64,000 nt of DNA from Qipengyuania psychrotolerans. GTDB lineage: Bacteria; Pseudomonadota; Alphaproteobacteria; Sphingomonadales; Sphingomonadaceae. The translations under genes and the position numbers were made by a program. The DNA is taken from NCBI RefSeq assembly GCF_019711355.1, contig NZ_CP081297.1:248001-312000 (forward strand), read 5' to 3'. How positions within the stretch are numbered: the stretch's first letter is position 1; every line of letters begins with the position of its first letter. Shown here piece by piece: positions 35,974-44,299 of this stretch. A model generated the notes under the pieces. That model did not search any database, had not been told where the DNA came from, and worked only from the letters and a program-made list of their open reading frames with translations.

Positions 35974-36335
35974 GCTTGCTTACCGGCATCGACCATGTGC
36001 AACTCGCCATGCCGCATGGCGGGGAGGTTCATGCCCGCAAATTCTGGTCCGAGCTGATGGGCCTCGAAGAAGTGGCCAAGCCGGGGCATCTCGCGGTCAA
36101 CGGCGGCTGCTGGTTCGAGGGGGAGGGCATCGCAATCCATTGCGGGGTGGAAGAAGCATTCATGCCCGCAAGGCGTGCGCATCCTGCATTGCTCGTCGAA
36201 AACCTGGGTGCAATGGCAGCCAAGCTTCAGGCAGCAGGCATCAAGTTCAAACCGGGCAAGGCGCTCGAGGGCTACCGGCGCGGCGACATTGAGGATCCCT
36301 TCGGTAACCGCATCGAATTGATGGAAAAGCTCTAG
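35970..36335 (+). CDS. VOC family protein
   Basis: A 121-residue glyoxalase/dioxygenase-fold protein. GIDHVQLAMP near residue 6 supplies a first metal ligand (His9) and DPFGNRIELME at the end supplies a Glu near residue 118. The first residues overlap the rsh stop, so it is translationally coupled with it. Enzyme or binding function unknown. Its stop codon and that of the opposing DUF1905 gene share the palindrome CTAG. Confidence 0.88.
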   Translation: MSLLTGIDHVQLAMPHGGEVHARKFWSELMGLEEVAKPGHLAVNGGCWFEGEGIAIHCGVEEAFMPARRAHPALLVENLGAMAAKLQAAGIKFKPGKALEGYRRGDIEDPFGNRIELMEKL

Positions 36336-36649
36336 AGCAGCTCGATATCGACGGCGAGTTCATCGTCCACGGCGAGGTCTTCTGCCTTCATTACTTTCTT
36401 CGATACCAGCAGCACCCATTCCGACCGGGCGTTCTGCGGAAAGACCGAAGACTTCCACCTCGTATCGCCGATTTGGGCAACCACTTTGACCGAACCGAAG
36501 CCGCGCCTGCTGCCGAGCTCGAGCCGGGTGAGGCGTTCGTGCATGGCAATCTGTGCGGCACCATCGCCGGTAATGGTAACGAGATGATATGTCCCACGCT
36601 CCCCTCGCCATTGGCGCAGGGGGAGGGTGCAAGTGACCGATTCGCTCAC
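36332..36649 (-). CDS. DUF1905 domain protein
   Basis: A 105-residue protein of the DUF1905 family, a small beta-rich fold of unknown function. The conserved pattern of an aromatic N-terminal strand (LRQWRGERGTYHLVTI), the RGFGSVKVVAQIG strand and the C-terminal KAEDLAVDDELAVDIEL match. The start is a GTG that overlaps the stop of the cyclophilin gene as GTGA, so the two are coupled. Confidence 0.8.
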   Translation of the reverse strand: MSESVTCTLPLRQWRGERGTYHLVTITGDGAAQIAMHERLTRLELGSRRGFGSVKVVAQIGDTRWKSSVFPQNARSEWVLLVSKKVMKAEDLAVDDELAVDIELL

Positions 36650-37638
36650 TCGCCTGCGCGGCGGATGGGAACGGGAATATTGCAGATATCCGCGCCGCCT
36701 GCAGGGACGATGAAGAAAGGATCGCGGCGATTTGCGCGGGCTTCCGCATAGCGGGCGAAGGTCTCTCCTCCAGTTGAGAGATATTCAAAGGAAGGTCGGT
36801 CACCTTCCGGCAGGTCGCTGGCAATGCGGACCGAAAGGATTGGGGTGCGCTTATCTGCTTCGTCGGCAGTATAGAAGCCCAGCGCACCGTTGCCGCGAGG
36901 CAGGCTGGAGAGGTGCTCCATCCCGTCTACAATCCGGCCCACGAGAGCGATATTGCGGTCAAGATGCCTCGGTGCATGGCCGATCACGGTATAAAGTTCG
37001 GCCCCGGAGCCGGTATCGGGCGAGTAGCCTCGGCCTACGCCTACCATGCCATAGCAGTGGATCGGCCATGCCTGCGTGAGAAAGTCGGCTAATCTCGCAC
37101 CAGGCGGCGGCGAATAGATGCGATAGCCGACCGGGATGCTGCCGACAAAACCTACCCGCTCGGCATAGTCGTCAGATTTTAACGGCCCGCCAGTGCTTGA
37201 GAATGAACGCAGCGGAACATCGGGCGCATAGTCCTTTACTTCCATCACCCGCAGACCGTCGGGCAAGAGCTTGGCCTCTCCCTCAGCTTCCGGATTGTCG
37301 TAATTGATGTCGCCCCACTGGACGACGTAATTATCCTGCACGCGGTTGACGGTGATATCGTCGTACCATCTGGTGCGGGCGAGGGTGCGGATGTTCTCCA
37401 CCCAGCCTTGGCTGAAGGGTGCGGGCATCAGCTGGATAACGACCTTGCGCTCCGTCCCATCGTCTGCCGGGGCCAAGGTCATCACCAGCAAATCTTCTGG
37501 CGCGATTGCGATCCACTCTTCCGGTGCGGCTTGCCCTACGATCTCGTTCGGGGAAGGCGCACCTTGGGGCTCTTCCTGCGCGGCGGCGGGAAGGGCGAGG
37601 GCGAGCATCGCGGCGAGCGAAATCAGTGGTTTGATCAT
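36646..37638 (-). CDS. Peptidylprolyl isomerase, cyclophilin type, periplasmic
   Basis: A 330-residue exported protein with signal peptide MIKPLISLAAMLALALPAAA (cut near residue 20). The cyclophilin core is interrupted by insertions: RWYDDITVNRVQDNYVVQWGD matches the Arg/Gln active-site strands of classical cyclophilins, and RNIALVGRIVDGMEHLSSLPRG the C-terminal part. The catalytic Arg and Gln are kept, but the usual Phe motif is replaced (ELYTV), so activity on proline bonds should be tested. The start at 37638 is 25 bases downstream of a strong terminator-like hairpin. Confidence 0.85.
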   Translation of the reverse strand: MIKPLISLAAMLALALPAAAQEEPQGAPSPNEIVGQAAPEEWIAIAPEDLLVMTLAPADDGTERKVVIQLMPAPFSQGWVENIRTLARTRWYDDITVNRVQDNYVVQWGDINYDNPEAEGEAKLLPDGLRVMEVKDYAPDVPLRSFSSTGGPLKSDDYAERVGFVGSIPVGYRIYSPPPGARLADFLTQAWPIHCYGMVGVGRGYSPDTGSGAELYTVIGHAPRHLDRNIALVGRIVDGMEHLSSLPRGNGALGFYTADEADKRTPILSVRIASDLPEGDRPSFEYLSTGGETFARYAEARANRRDPFFIVPAGGADICNIPVPIRRAGE

Positions 37639-37663
37639 TATGCGGAGACTGCCACCGAACGGC

Positions 37664-37713
37664 CCAAACAAAAAGCCCCTTTTCGCACGTTTTAATGGGC
37701 GAAAAGGGGCTTT
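37664..37713 (-). terminator. Rho-independent terminator upstream of the cyclophilin gene
   Basis: A perfect 15-bp inverted repeat (AAAGCCCCTTTTCGC at 37672-37686 and GCGAAAAGGGGCTTT at 37699-37713), with a 12-base loop, is followed on the minus strand by TTTTTGTTT. On the plus strand the T tract is only three bases. It ends 25 bases before the cyclophilin start, leaving little room for a separate promoter. Confidence 0.75.
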
Positions 37714-37754
37714 GAAGCGATGGTCGCAGGGAATGCTATTCCGCGCACCATCGC
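37664..37754 (-). ncRNA. Candidate small RNA or attenuator leader
   Basis: Immediately before the terminator on the minus strand is a second hairpin: GCGATGGT (37754-37747 read as the complement) with ACCATCGC (37724-37717), and an inner GGAAT/ATTCC closing a three-base loop. The two-hairpin module ended by a T tract is typical of a trans-acting small RNA or an attenuator in front of the cyclophilin gene. The 5' end is not defined; no tRNA, 6S or SRP features are present. Confidence 0.4.
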
Positions 37755-37984
37755 GACTTGGGGGGTGGTGAAATTGAAACGAGGTTGCCCGCGCCGGGTT
37801 CCCGCCATTCAACCAAATTCAATGCCGAAAATCGATCAAGTCGGCGAAAGTTCAATGGCGTCAGCCATTTGGGAAGTAGCGATTTTGTAAATTCGTGTGA
37901 GGATGGCCTGCAAAACTTGGAGGTCACATCATCATGGCCTAGGATTTGATCGAATGAGCTCTGCATACGATTGGAATACCTACG
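37755..37984. other. Intergenic, promoter region for the FecR-LysM gene
   Basis: These 230 bases separate the small-RNA-like element from the LysM-FecR gene. No coding frame with a credible start and ribosome site is seen. It should hold the promoters for the plus-strand signalling genes and perhaps for the minus-strand RNA, but no match to consensus stands out. Confidence 0.4.
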
Positions 37985-39286
37985 ATGAAGCTTTCCGCTT
38001 GGATCATCCTTGCCACAGCGGCGCTGTTCGGCGGGCAGGTTCCTGCCGCAGCGCAGAGTGATCAAGCGGTTGAATACCGTATCAAGCAGGGCGATACGCT
38101 ATACGATCTGTCGAAAAGCTTTTTCGTCAATGAGGGCGCAATTGCAGACGTCATGCGCATCAACCGCATTCGCAACGCGCGCCGTCTGCCTGTCGGCGGT
38201 GTTCTCAGCCTGCCGCGCCGCCTGCTGCGGTACGAGCCGCAGCCGCTTCGAGTTCTGACATTTTCTGGACCAGTCACGATTTCCCATTCCGGATCAAAGC
38301 TGGAGCCCAGGCTCGGCGTTCAGGTCGCGGAAGGGGCCATTGTCGAAACCGGAGCAAGAGGCTTCATCTCCCTTGGCGGAACGGGGAATTCCCGGCTTTC
38401 GCTTCCGTCCAATTCGCGTGTGAGGGTCGACGGAGCGCGCCGCTACCTGATCAACGATGCCATCGATTTCGACATTCGCGTCCTCAAGGGCAGGAGCGAA
38501 ATCGTTGCTCCCAAGCTTAAAGACCAAGAGCGGTTTCGTGTCGGCACACCTCAGGCTGTGACCGCCGTTCGCGGGACGAAATTCCGCGTCGCCTACAAGG
38601 AGGCCGCAGAACGTTCTCTGACCGAAGTTGTCGAGGGAAATGTCGAGGTTGTGGTCGGCGAAGAAAGCGTCGCGGCAGCAGCCGGATCGGGCGTCGCGGC
38701 GAATGCATTGGCCATCGGCGCGGCGGAACCGCTCTTGCCTGCCCCCGCCTTGGTCGATGCCGGCAGTATTCAAACCGGCGAAGATGTCACGTTCACTGTC
38801 GAGGAGCTTGGCAAAGCGGAAGGGTATCGCACGCAACTGGCGCGTGATGCCGGTTTTGTCGAAGTTATCGCAGAGCAGATTTCGTCGGACGAAGTCGTTG
38901 CATTCGATGACATTGCGGATGGCCGTCTGTTTGTCCGGTCACGCGCTATCGCCGAGAGCGAGCTGGAAGGTCTCACAGAAGTCTATTCGTTTCGCCGCAA
39001 GCGCTTGGGCGCCGCTGTAAGTGTCGAGGCATCGCCGTTTGATGACGCATACAAGTTCATCTGGCTGCCCGAAGGTGAGGGGAAATCCTACGCCGGTTTT
39101 CAGCTGTGGGATGCGAAAAAGCCGGATACGCTGCTGGTCGACGAAATCGGGGTCGAGTTCCAAGGCTTTTATGTCAGCAATGTCGAACCGGCAGACTATC
39201 GCTGGCGCGTCGCCACTTTCCAGATCGACGAGGGCGAGGTTATCAAGGTCTGGGGCCCGGTGCAGGAATTCAAGGTCACCGAGTAA
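37985..39286 (+). CDS. LysM and FecR domain exported protein
   Basis: A 433-residue protein with a signal peptide (MKLSAWIILATAALFGGQVPAAA, cut near residue 23). A LysM peptidoglycan-binding domain covers about 30-78 (EYRIKQGDTLYDLSKSFF), and a FecR domain about 105-220 (GVQVAEGAIVETGARGFISL, then VRGTKFRVAY). The rest to 433 is Ig-like beta-rich. It probably senses cell-wall or envelope state in the periplasm. The CHASE2 sensor kinase starts 24 bases downstream, so the pair is likely a functional unit. Confidence 0.88.
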   Translation: MKLSAWIILATAALFGGQVPAAAQSDQAVEYRIKQGDTLYDLSKSFFVNEGAIADVMRINRIRNARRLPVGGVLSLPRRLLRYEPQPLRVLTFSGPVTISHSGSKLEPRLGVQVAEGAIVETGARGFISLGGTGNSRLSLPSNSRVRVDGARRYLINDAIDFDIRVLKGRSEIVAPKLKDQERFRVGTPQAVTAVRGTKFRVAYKEAAERSLTEVVEGNVEVVVGEESVAAAAGSGVAANALAIGAAEPLLPAPALVDAGSIQTGEDVTFTVEELGKAEGYRTQLARDAGFVEVIAEQISSDEVVAFDDIADGRLFVRSRAIAESELEGLTEVYSFRRKRLGAAVSVEASPFDDAYKFIWLPEGEGKSYAGFQLWDAKKPDTLLVDEIGVEFQGFYVSNVEPADYRWRVATFQIDEGEVIKVWGPVQEFKVTE

Positions 39287-39310
39287 GCACGGCCTTCTAG
39301 TGATCTGAAA

Positions 39311-41482
39311 ATGACCAAGCTTCGCCTTGTCGCCGAATGGGCACTGCTTTTGCTGGCTGCGGCGGCGCTGGTATTCGCCGCCCAGCAGCGCGGCCTTGTT
39401 GAACGCCTCGACCTTTGGCTGCTCGATATGGCGTCATGGGGGAAGGCGGCAGAGCCAAATCCCGACATCGTCATTGTCGAGATTGACGACCGAAGTCTTG
39501 CCAGAATCGGCAATTGGCCGTGGCAGCGCGATGCCCACGCTGAACTGATCGACCAACTCTCGCGTGCAGGCCCGAGGGTTATCGCAGCCGATATCCTCTT
39601 TCTCGATCCTGCCGATCCGAACCATGATCAGGCGCTTGCGCAATCGATTCGATCAGCAGGCAATGTTGTCTTGCCGCATACCTTCGGTCCGCTAATCGGT
39701 ACGAGCTCATCGGTGACCGCGGTGATGCCGATCGACCCCTTGCTGCAAGCCGCTCAAGGTGTGGGCCATGTCGCTGTTGAGCCGGATGCGGATGGCGTGA
39801 TCCGGCGGTTCGATCTGTCCCGCGATATCTCTGGCACTAAATTCCCGCACTTTGCGGCTTCTGTCGTCGAGATCGGCGGCGAGGCTGGAACGAGCTTTCC
39901 TTTACCGACCAATGCCCCGGCAATTATTCCCTATAACCGTGCGGGTAGTTTCCCCTCGGCTTCCGCATCGGACGTTGTTGCGGGCGAGGTGCCAGGGGAG
40001 TTTTTCCGCGACAAGATCGTGTTGATCGGTGCAACGGCGCAGGGCCTTGGCGATCGTTATTCAGTCCCCGACTATGCTGGCCGGCTGATGAGCGGGGTCG
40101 AGAACCAGGCAAATTTGCTCAGCGCGATTTACGACCACAAACTGATCCGCAAACTGCCGGCCTTCTGGGCGCTCGCGATCCAGTTCAGTGCGCTGGTGCT
40201 GCTTTTCATCGCGTTCTGGAAGCTTCGCCCACGCGCGGCCTTGATCGCTTCAATAGGCCTGATGGCCGCGCTGGTCGTAATTTCATTCATGATGCTGCGC
40301 ATTGGGTGTGTCTGGTTCGCTACCGGGCCTGCGCTTCTGGCCATTGTGATTGCCTATCCCCTCTGGGGTTGGCGTCGTCTGGCATCGGTCAGCCGCTTCC
40401 TCGAAACCGAAGCGCGCGCTCTCAGCGTTGACGGGGCCACGTCCCGGCGCCCGGCGGGCGAAGGTTTCGACGTGGTCGCGCGTCAGGTCTCGCTGCTCAA
40501 GAACCTGACCAGCGAAGTGAGCCGCAATTTGCAATTGGTACAGGACGTTCTCGATGCTTCGCCCGATGCCATGCTGGTCACCGGCGGAGATGGGCAGATC
40601 GTCATGGCGAATTCCCGCGCAGAGGTTCTGTTCGATTTTGCAGATGAGGAACTGCGCCGAGATTTTCTCGGCCTGGTTGTCGACATTGGCGCCGAATACG
40701 ATGAAATTTCGCACGAACTCTCGTGCGCCGATGGCAGCAGTTTCCTCCTGGCCAAGGCCCCGATTGATCCTTCTATCGGAAGCGAAGTTCTGGTCCTGCG
40801 CGATATCACCAGGATCAAGGACGACGAGCGCCAACGGCGCGAGACCCTGGAATTCCTGTCGCACGATATGCGGTCACCGCAGGTGGCGATTATCGGGCTC
40901 TCTGGCATCGCCGGCAGTTCGCTCGACCCTGCGGCAAGGCTTGGCCGGATCGAGGATCAGGCCCGGCGCACACTCAAATTGACCGACGATTTCGTCCAGA
41001 TTGCGCGCCTCGAGACCGAGGGCGTCACGAAACAAGAGGCTGAGCTGAATTCCATCCTCCACGAAGCATCGGACCGGGCATTCGCGCTCGCGCATCGCAA
41101 GAATATCCAGATCGTGACGCAAGAAAACGAAGAGCCCGTCTTTGCCGATGTCGACCCTTCTGCAATCGGCCGCGCGCTGGACAACCTGCTGAGCAATGCG
41201 ATCAAGTTTTCACCCGAGGGTGCCAAAGTCGAGATCGCGCTGGACACCTCGCGGGAAGGGCAGTTTGCATTCTCGGTAGCTGATCAGGGGCCGGGCCTTC
41301 CCGCAGAGCGCCAGAATGATCCCTACGCGCGCTTCGGTGCCAAATCCGATGAAGGCGGTCCCAGTTCGGGTCTTGGCCTCGCATTTGTAAAGCAGGTGGT
41401 GGACAAGCACGGCGGCAGCATCGCAGTTCGATCAGATGCAGCGTCAGGCACGCGCATCGAATTCGTCCTGCCCTACTCCTGA
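39311..41482 (+). CDS. CHASE2 domain sensor histidine kinase
   Basis: A 723-residue membrane kinase. One N-terminal helix (about 8-24) leads into an extracytoplasmic CHASE2 domain (about 35-280; PNPDIVIVEIDDRSLARIG), then three closely spaced helices (about 280-350). A PAS-like domain covers about 405-500. The HisKA box EFLSHDMRSPQ has the phosphorylated His at about 518, and the ATPase domain shows DNLLSNAIKFSP, DQGPGLP and GLGLAF. Its partner is probably the OmpR-type regulator encoded convergently at 42028-42744. Confidence 0.92.
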   Translation: MTKLRLVAEWALLLLAAAALVFAAQQRGLVERLDLWLLDMASWGKAAEPNPDIVIVEIDDRSLARIGNWPWQRDAHAELIDQLSRAGPRVIAADILFLDPADPNHDQALAQSIRSAGNVVLPHTFGPLIGTSSSVTAVMPIDPLLQAAQGVGHVAVEPDADGVIRRFDLSRDISGTKFPHFAASVVEIGGEAGTSFPLPTNAPAIIPYNRAGSFPSASASDVVAGEVPGEFFRDKIVLIGATAQGLGDRYSVPDYAGRLMSGVENQANLLSAIYDHKLIRKLPAFWALAIQFSALVLLFIAFWKLRPRAALIASIGLMAALVVISFMMLRIGCVWFATGPALLAIVIAYPLWGWRRLASVSRFLETEARALSVDGATSRRPAGEGFDVVARQVSLLKNLTSEVSRNLQLVQDVLDASPDAMLVTGGDGQIVMANSRAEVLFDFADEELRRDFLGLVVDIGAEYDEISHELSCADGSSFLLAKAPIDPSIGSEVLVLRDITRIKDDERQRRETLEFLSHDMRSPQVAIIGLSGIAGSSLDPAARLGRIEDQARRTLKLTDDFVQIARLETEGVTKQEAELNSILHEASDRAFALAHRKNIQIVTQENEEPVFADVDPSAIGRALDNLLSNAIKFSPEGAKVEIALDTSREGQFAFSVADQGPGLPAERQNDPYARFGAKSDEGGPSSGLGLAFVKQVVDKHGGSIAVRSDAASGTRIEFVLPYS

Positions 41483-41488
41483 CCGGCA

Positions 41489-42022
41489 TTATTCCCGCTT
41501 GGCTAGTGCGCCCTGGTTCATAACGCTTTTTACCAGCAGGTTCGCCAGTCCGTTCAGCTGATCGCGGTCGCCGGGGCAGGCGATGAAGTGACCTTCCGAC
41601 TTTGCGACCAACGTATTTGATGCGCGGTCGAAAATCGCGAGGCTTCCCCTTACCCTGTCGGGTGCGCACCGATTGTACCAGCGCGGGCGGCGATTTTCCG
41701 GTGCCTTGGGCTTTGTAGCTTCGCTCTCGCGCGATACAGGATCAAGACCGGTTTCAATACTGGTGGCCGACACCGCAAAATCAGCGACGAGGCTGCTACC
41801 GCTTTCAACTTCTACAGAGTGATCGAATAGGGCACGGTTCAAGGCTGATGAAAACTCTTGCCGCAATGCCGTTTCGTCTTTTTCGCTGATCAGCTCGACT
41901 TGGCCAAACGCGCCGTCATAAGGCTGTGCGTGGCTCAACGTCGGGGCGCGGTCTACTGCGCATGCTGATAGAGCCATGGCTGCAGCGCCGAGCAGCACAC
42001 CCGGCCTTCTTTTCTTAATCAC
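41489..42022 (-). CDS. Lipoprotein of unknown function
   Basis: A 177-residue protein with a GTG start and a lipobox LSAC (Cys21), so a lipoprotein. It carries a pair of downstream Cys residues (NRCAPD and FIACPGD) that could form a disulfide. No domain is recognised. It follows the response regulator gene by five bases and so is in its operon, facing the FecR/CHASE2 pair; it may be an output or accessory sensor of that system. Confidence 0.8.
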   Translation of the reverse strand: MIKKRRPGVLLGAAAMALSACAVDRAPTLSHAQPYDGAFGQVELISEKDETALRQEFSSALNRALFDHSVEVESGSSLVADFAVSATSIETGLDPVSRESEATKPKAPENRRPRWYNRCAPDRVRGSLAIFDRASNTLVAKSEGHFIACPGDRDQLNGLANLLVKSVMNQGALAKRE

Positions 42023-42027
42023 GCATG

Positions 42028-42744
42028 CTACCCTTCCGGATCGAGGATCTGGCGATCTACCGTACTATACTGATCCATGCGATACCCGAAGCCGAATACC
42101 GTGCGGATAGCGAAGCCGTTTTCCGGGGTGAGCTTGAGCTTCGAGCGCAGCCGCGAAACGTGCATGTCGATTGTCCGGGTTTCCAGTTCCGACTGGCCGC
42201 CCCATACGCGCGAAAACAGATAGCCGCGCGACAAAGGTCGATCCAAGTTCTGGAACAGCAGGTCGGCGAGCGCAAATTCCTTCGCGGTCAATTGTACCTT
42301 CTCGCCATCGCGGCTGAAGTTTTTCTCGAGACGGTCGATCCGGTACGGTCCAAACTCCTCATGGCGCTTTGTTTCAGGCCCTGCCAGTCGTCGTCCGGCA
42401 GCCTCGATCCGCGCGCGGATGACTTCGTCGGATTCGGGCTTCACGATGTAATCCACCGCGCCTGTTTCAAGTCCGATGACGACGTCACCCTTGTCCTGGC
42501 GGCTGGTGATCAGGATGAAGGGCGGGGGCGCCTCGAGATTTTCTCGTGCCCACTTGAGCACCTCCACACCGGTCTTGCCCGGCATGTTCCAGTCCAGGAG
42601 AACGACGTCGAAGGTTTCGCGCTGGAGGGCGTTGAGCACGTCCAGACCATTCGTGAAACAGTCCACGTTATGACCGGCGGCTTTCACGATATGGGAAATC
42701 TGATCGAGAATATCTTTCTCGTCGTCGGCCAGAGCGATCCTCAT
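42028..42744 (-). CDS. OmpR-family response regulator
   Basis: A 238-residue regulator. The receiver has the acidic pocket (ADDEKD), phosphorylation Asp in LLDWNMPG (Asp51), and Lys in DYIVKPES. The winged-helix DNA-binding domain covers about 140-230 (AKEFALADLLFQN, ETRTIDMHVSRLRSKL and TVFGFGYRM). GGGGGAC precedes the ATG. It is the likely partner of the CHASE2 kinase, encoded convergently, and is co-transcribed with the lipoprotein gene. Confidence 0.93.
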   Translation of the reverse strand: MRIALADDEKDILDQISHIVKAAGHNVDCFTNGLDVLNALQRETFDVVLLDWNMPGKTGVEVLKWARENLEAPPPFILITSRQDKGDVVIGLETGAVDYIVKPESDEVIRARIEAAGRRLAGPETKRHEEFGPYRIDRLEKNFSRDGEKVQLTAKEFALADLLFQNLDRPLSRGYLFSRVWGGQSELETRTIDMHVSRLRSKLKLTPENGFAIRTVFGFGYRMDQYSTVDRQILDPEG

Positions 42745-43130
42745 TAGTCCCCCATCTTATCTTGGGTTGGCTATTGAAAGACGCGCCGGTCCGGGCCGAT
42801 CGCGTATTCCGTGATTGGAAGGACGAGGCAGGAGTTACGGTTTTGGCCGTTTGCCCCCAGTCTGCCTCGCCCACCCCAAGCGCACGTCCGATCCTGCTTG
42901 TTCGTCCCTCTCGGCGCGACCCAAAGGGCACAGGATGCAATGTGTGTTGCAAATAACTATAGGAATGATGTCCGCAGCGCCATCCTTAGAAGGCTGAAAA
43001 CGCCCCGATTTTACAGCTTTTTACGATTGGCCTCCCGGCTCGATTCCAGCGCTGCGCGGCGCAAATTGCTGCCTTTGCAGTATCGCAAGGATCAGACTGT
43101 GCGATCACGCGGCCAGAAGATGAGGGTAGG
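42745..43130. other. Intergenic region without a recognised gene
   Basis: This 386-base stretch lies between the response-regulator gene start and the tRNA-Ser gene. Short open frames are present, but none has a ribosome site or a recognisable product. It must contain the regulator's promoter. No repeat or strong hairpin was noticed. Confidence 0.5.
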
Positions 43131-43221
43131 TGGCGGAGCAGGAGGGATTCGAACCCTCGATACGGGGTTACCGTATACACACTTTCCAGGCGTGCGCCTT
43201 CGACCACTCGGCCACTGCTCC
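43131..43221 (-). tRNA. tRNA-Ser (anticodon GGA)
   Basis: A 91-nt serine tRNA with CCA encoded. The acceptor stem is GGAGCAG with CTGCTCC, the D arm reads TGGCCGAGTGGTC, the anticodon GGA is at 43187-43185, the variable arm is long as in class II tRNAs, and the T arm is GGGTTCGAATCCC. It decodes UCC and UCU. It lies downstream of hspQ on the same strand, with its own promoter candidate in between. Confidence 0.97.
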
Positions 43222-43246
43222 GCATGCCGGCTAAGGCAAGGGCGCG

Positions 43247-43275
43247 CCTCTAGCGGGCTTGTCGGGGCTGTGCAA
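43247..43275 (-). promoter_or_regulatory. Promoter candidate for tRNA-Ser(GGA)
   Basis: TTGCAC (43275-43270) and TAGAGG (43252-43247) are spaced by 17 bases on the minus strand, ending 26 bases upstream of the tRNA 5' end. Confidence 0.45.
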
Positions 43276-43368
43276 GCTACGTGTCATCCCAAACACCGGG
43301 CCGGGAAAGCCGGACGCACGGCAATCGGGCTTTCACCTCAAATTATACAGGAGATGGCGACCCAATGG

Positions 43369-43749
43369 TCAGTGAGTAAGCTTCCGGCGCATTCGGTAGC
43401 GTCCATGCTCAAACTGCTCGAAATATTGGTGTACGTCTGGATGTGAGACGGGCCCCGACAGTGCATCACCGATAAGGTTCTGCTGGCTGACGTAAGCGAC
43501 GTAATCGCTTTCGTCGCTTTCGGCTAGGAGGTGGTAAAAGGGCTGGTTGCGATCCGGCCGAATCTCTTCCGGGATCGAAGCGTACCATTCTTCGCTATTG
43601 GCGAAGACTGGGTCGACATCAAAAATAACGCCGCGAAAATCGAAGGCCCGGTGTTTGACCACGTCTCCGATTGCAAAGCGTGTACGGATGCGGCGGGGCG
43701 CCTCAAGAGTGCGGCCGGCCTGCGCGGAGAAAAACGATGCCCTGTCCAT
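43369..43749 (-). CDS. hspQ: Heat shock protein HspQ
   Basis: A 126-residue protein matching the HspQ family, a hemimethylated-DNA-binding/Lon-modulating fold. The core FAIGDVVKHRAFDFRGVIFD, WYASIPEEIRP, FYHLLAESDES and YVAYVSQQNL is highly conserved. The open frame runs further upstream through the tRNA-Ser(CGA) gene, so I take the ATG at 43749 giving a family-sized protein with a short extra N-terminus. The ribosome site is weak. In enterobacteria HspQ affects Lon specificity; that role here is inferred. Confidence 0.88.
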   Translation of the reverse strand: MDRASFFSAQAGRTLEAPRRIRTRFAIGDVVKHRAFDFRGVIFDVDPVFANSEEWYASIPEEIRPDRNQPFYHLLAESDESDYVAYVSQQNLIGDALSGPVSHPDVHQYFEQFEHGRYRMRRKLTH

Positions 43750-43830
43750 GTCACCGAAGGATATGGGAAGGAACCGGGGCAGCACAAGGCGCAGCGCTGG
43801 AAAGTCCCCCGATTTCGCGTGCGAAAGGGC

Positions 43831-43859
43831 TTGGCAATACGTCTGCTGTGGGCTAACGG
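43831..43859 (+). promoter_or_regulatory. Possible promoter for tRNA-Ser(CGA)
   Basis: TTGGCA (43831-43836) and TAACGG (43854-43859) with a 17-base spacer lie 50 bases upstream of the tRNA. Both boxes are imperfect. Confidence 0.3.
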
Positions 43860-43909
43860 GCGCGCTCGCTTCGACCAGGGTCATCGACCCGCAAGCGCAC
43901 CCGACATGC

Positions 43910-44299
<390 letters not shown>

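Noticed and set aside
36598..36630. Inverted repeat CCCCTCGCC/GGCGCAGGGGG near the start of the DUF1905 gene, considered as an inserted palindromic element
   Set aside because: The encoded LPLRQWRGERG segment fits the normal first strand of DUF1905 proteins, so the repeat is probably coincidental codon use.
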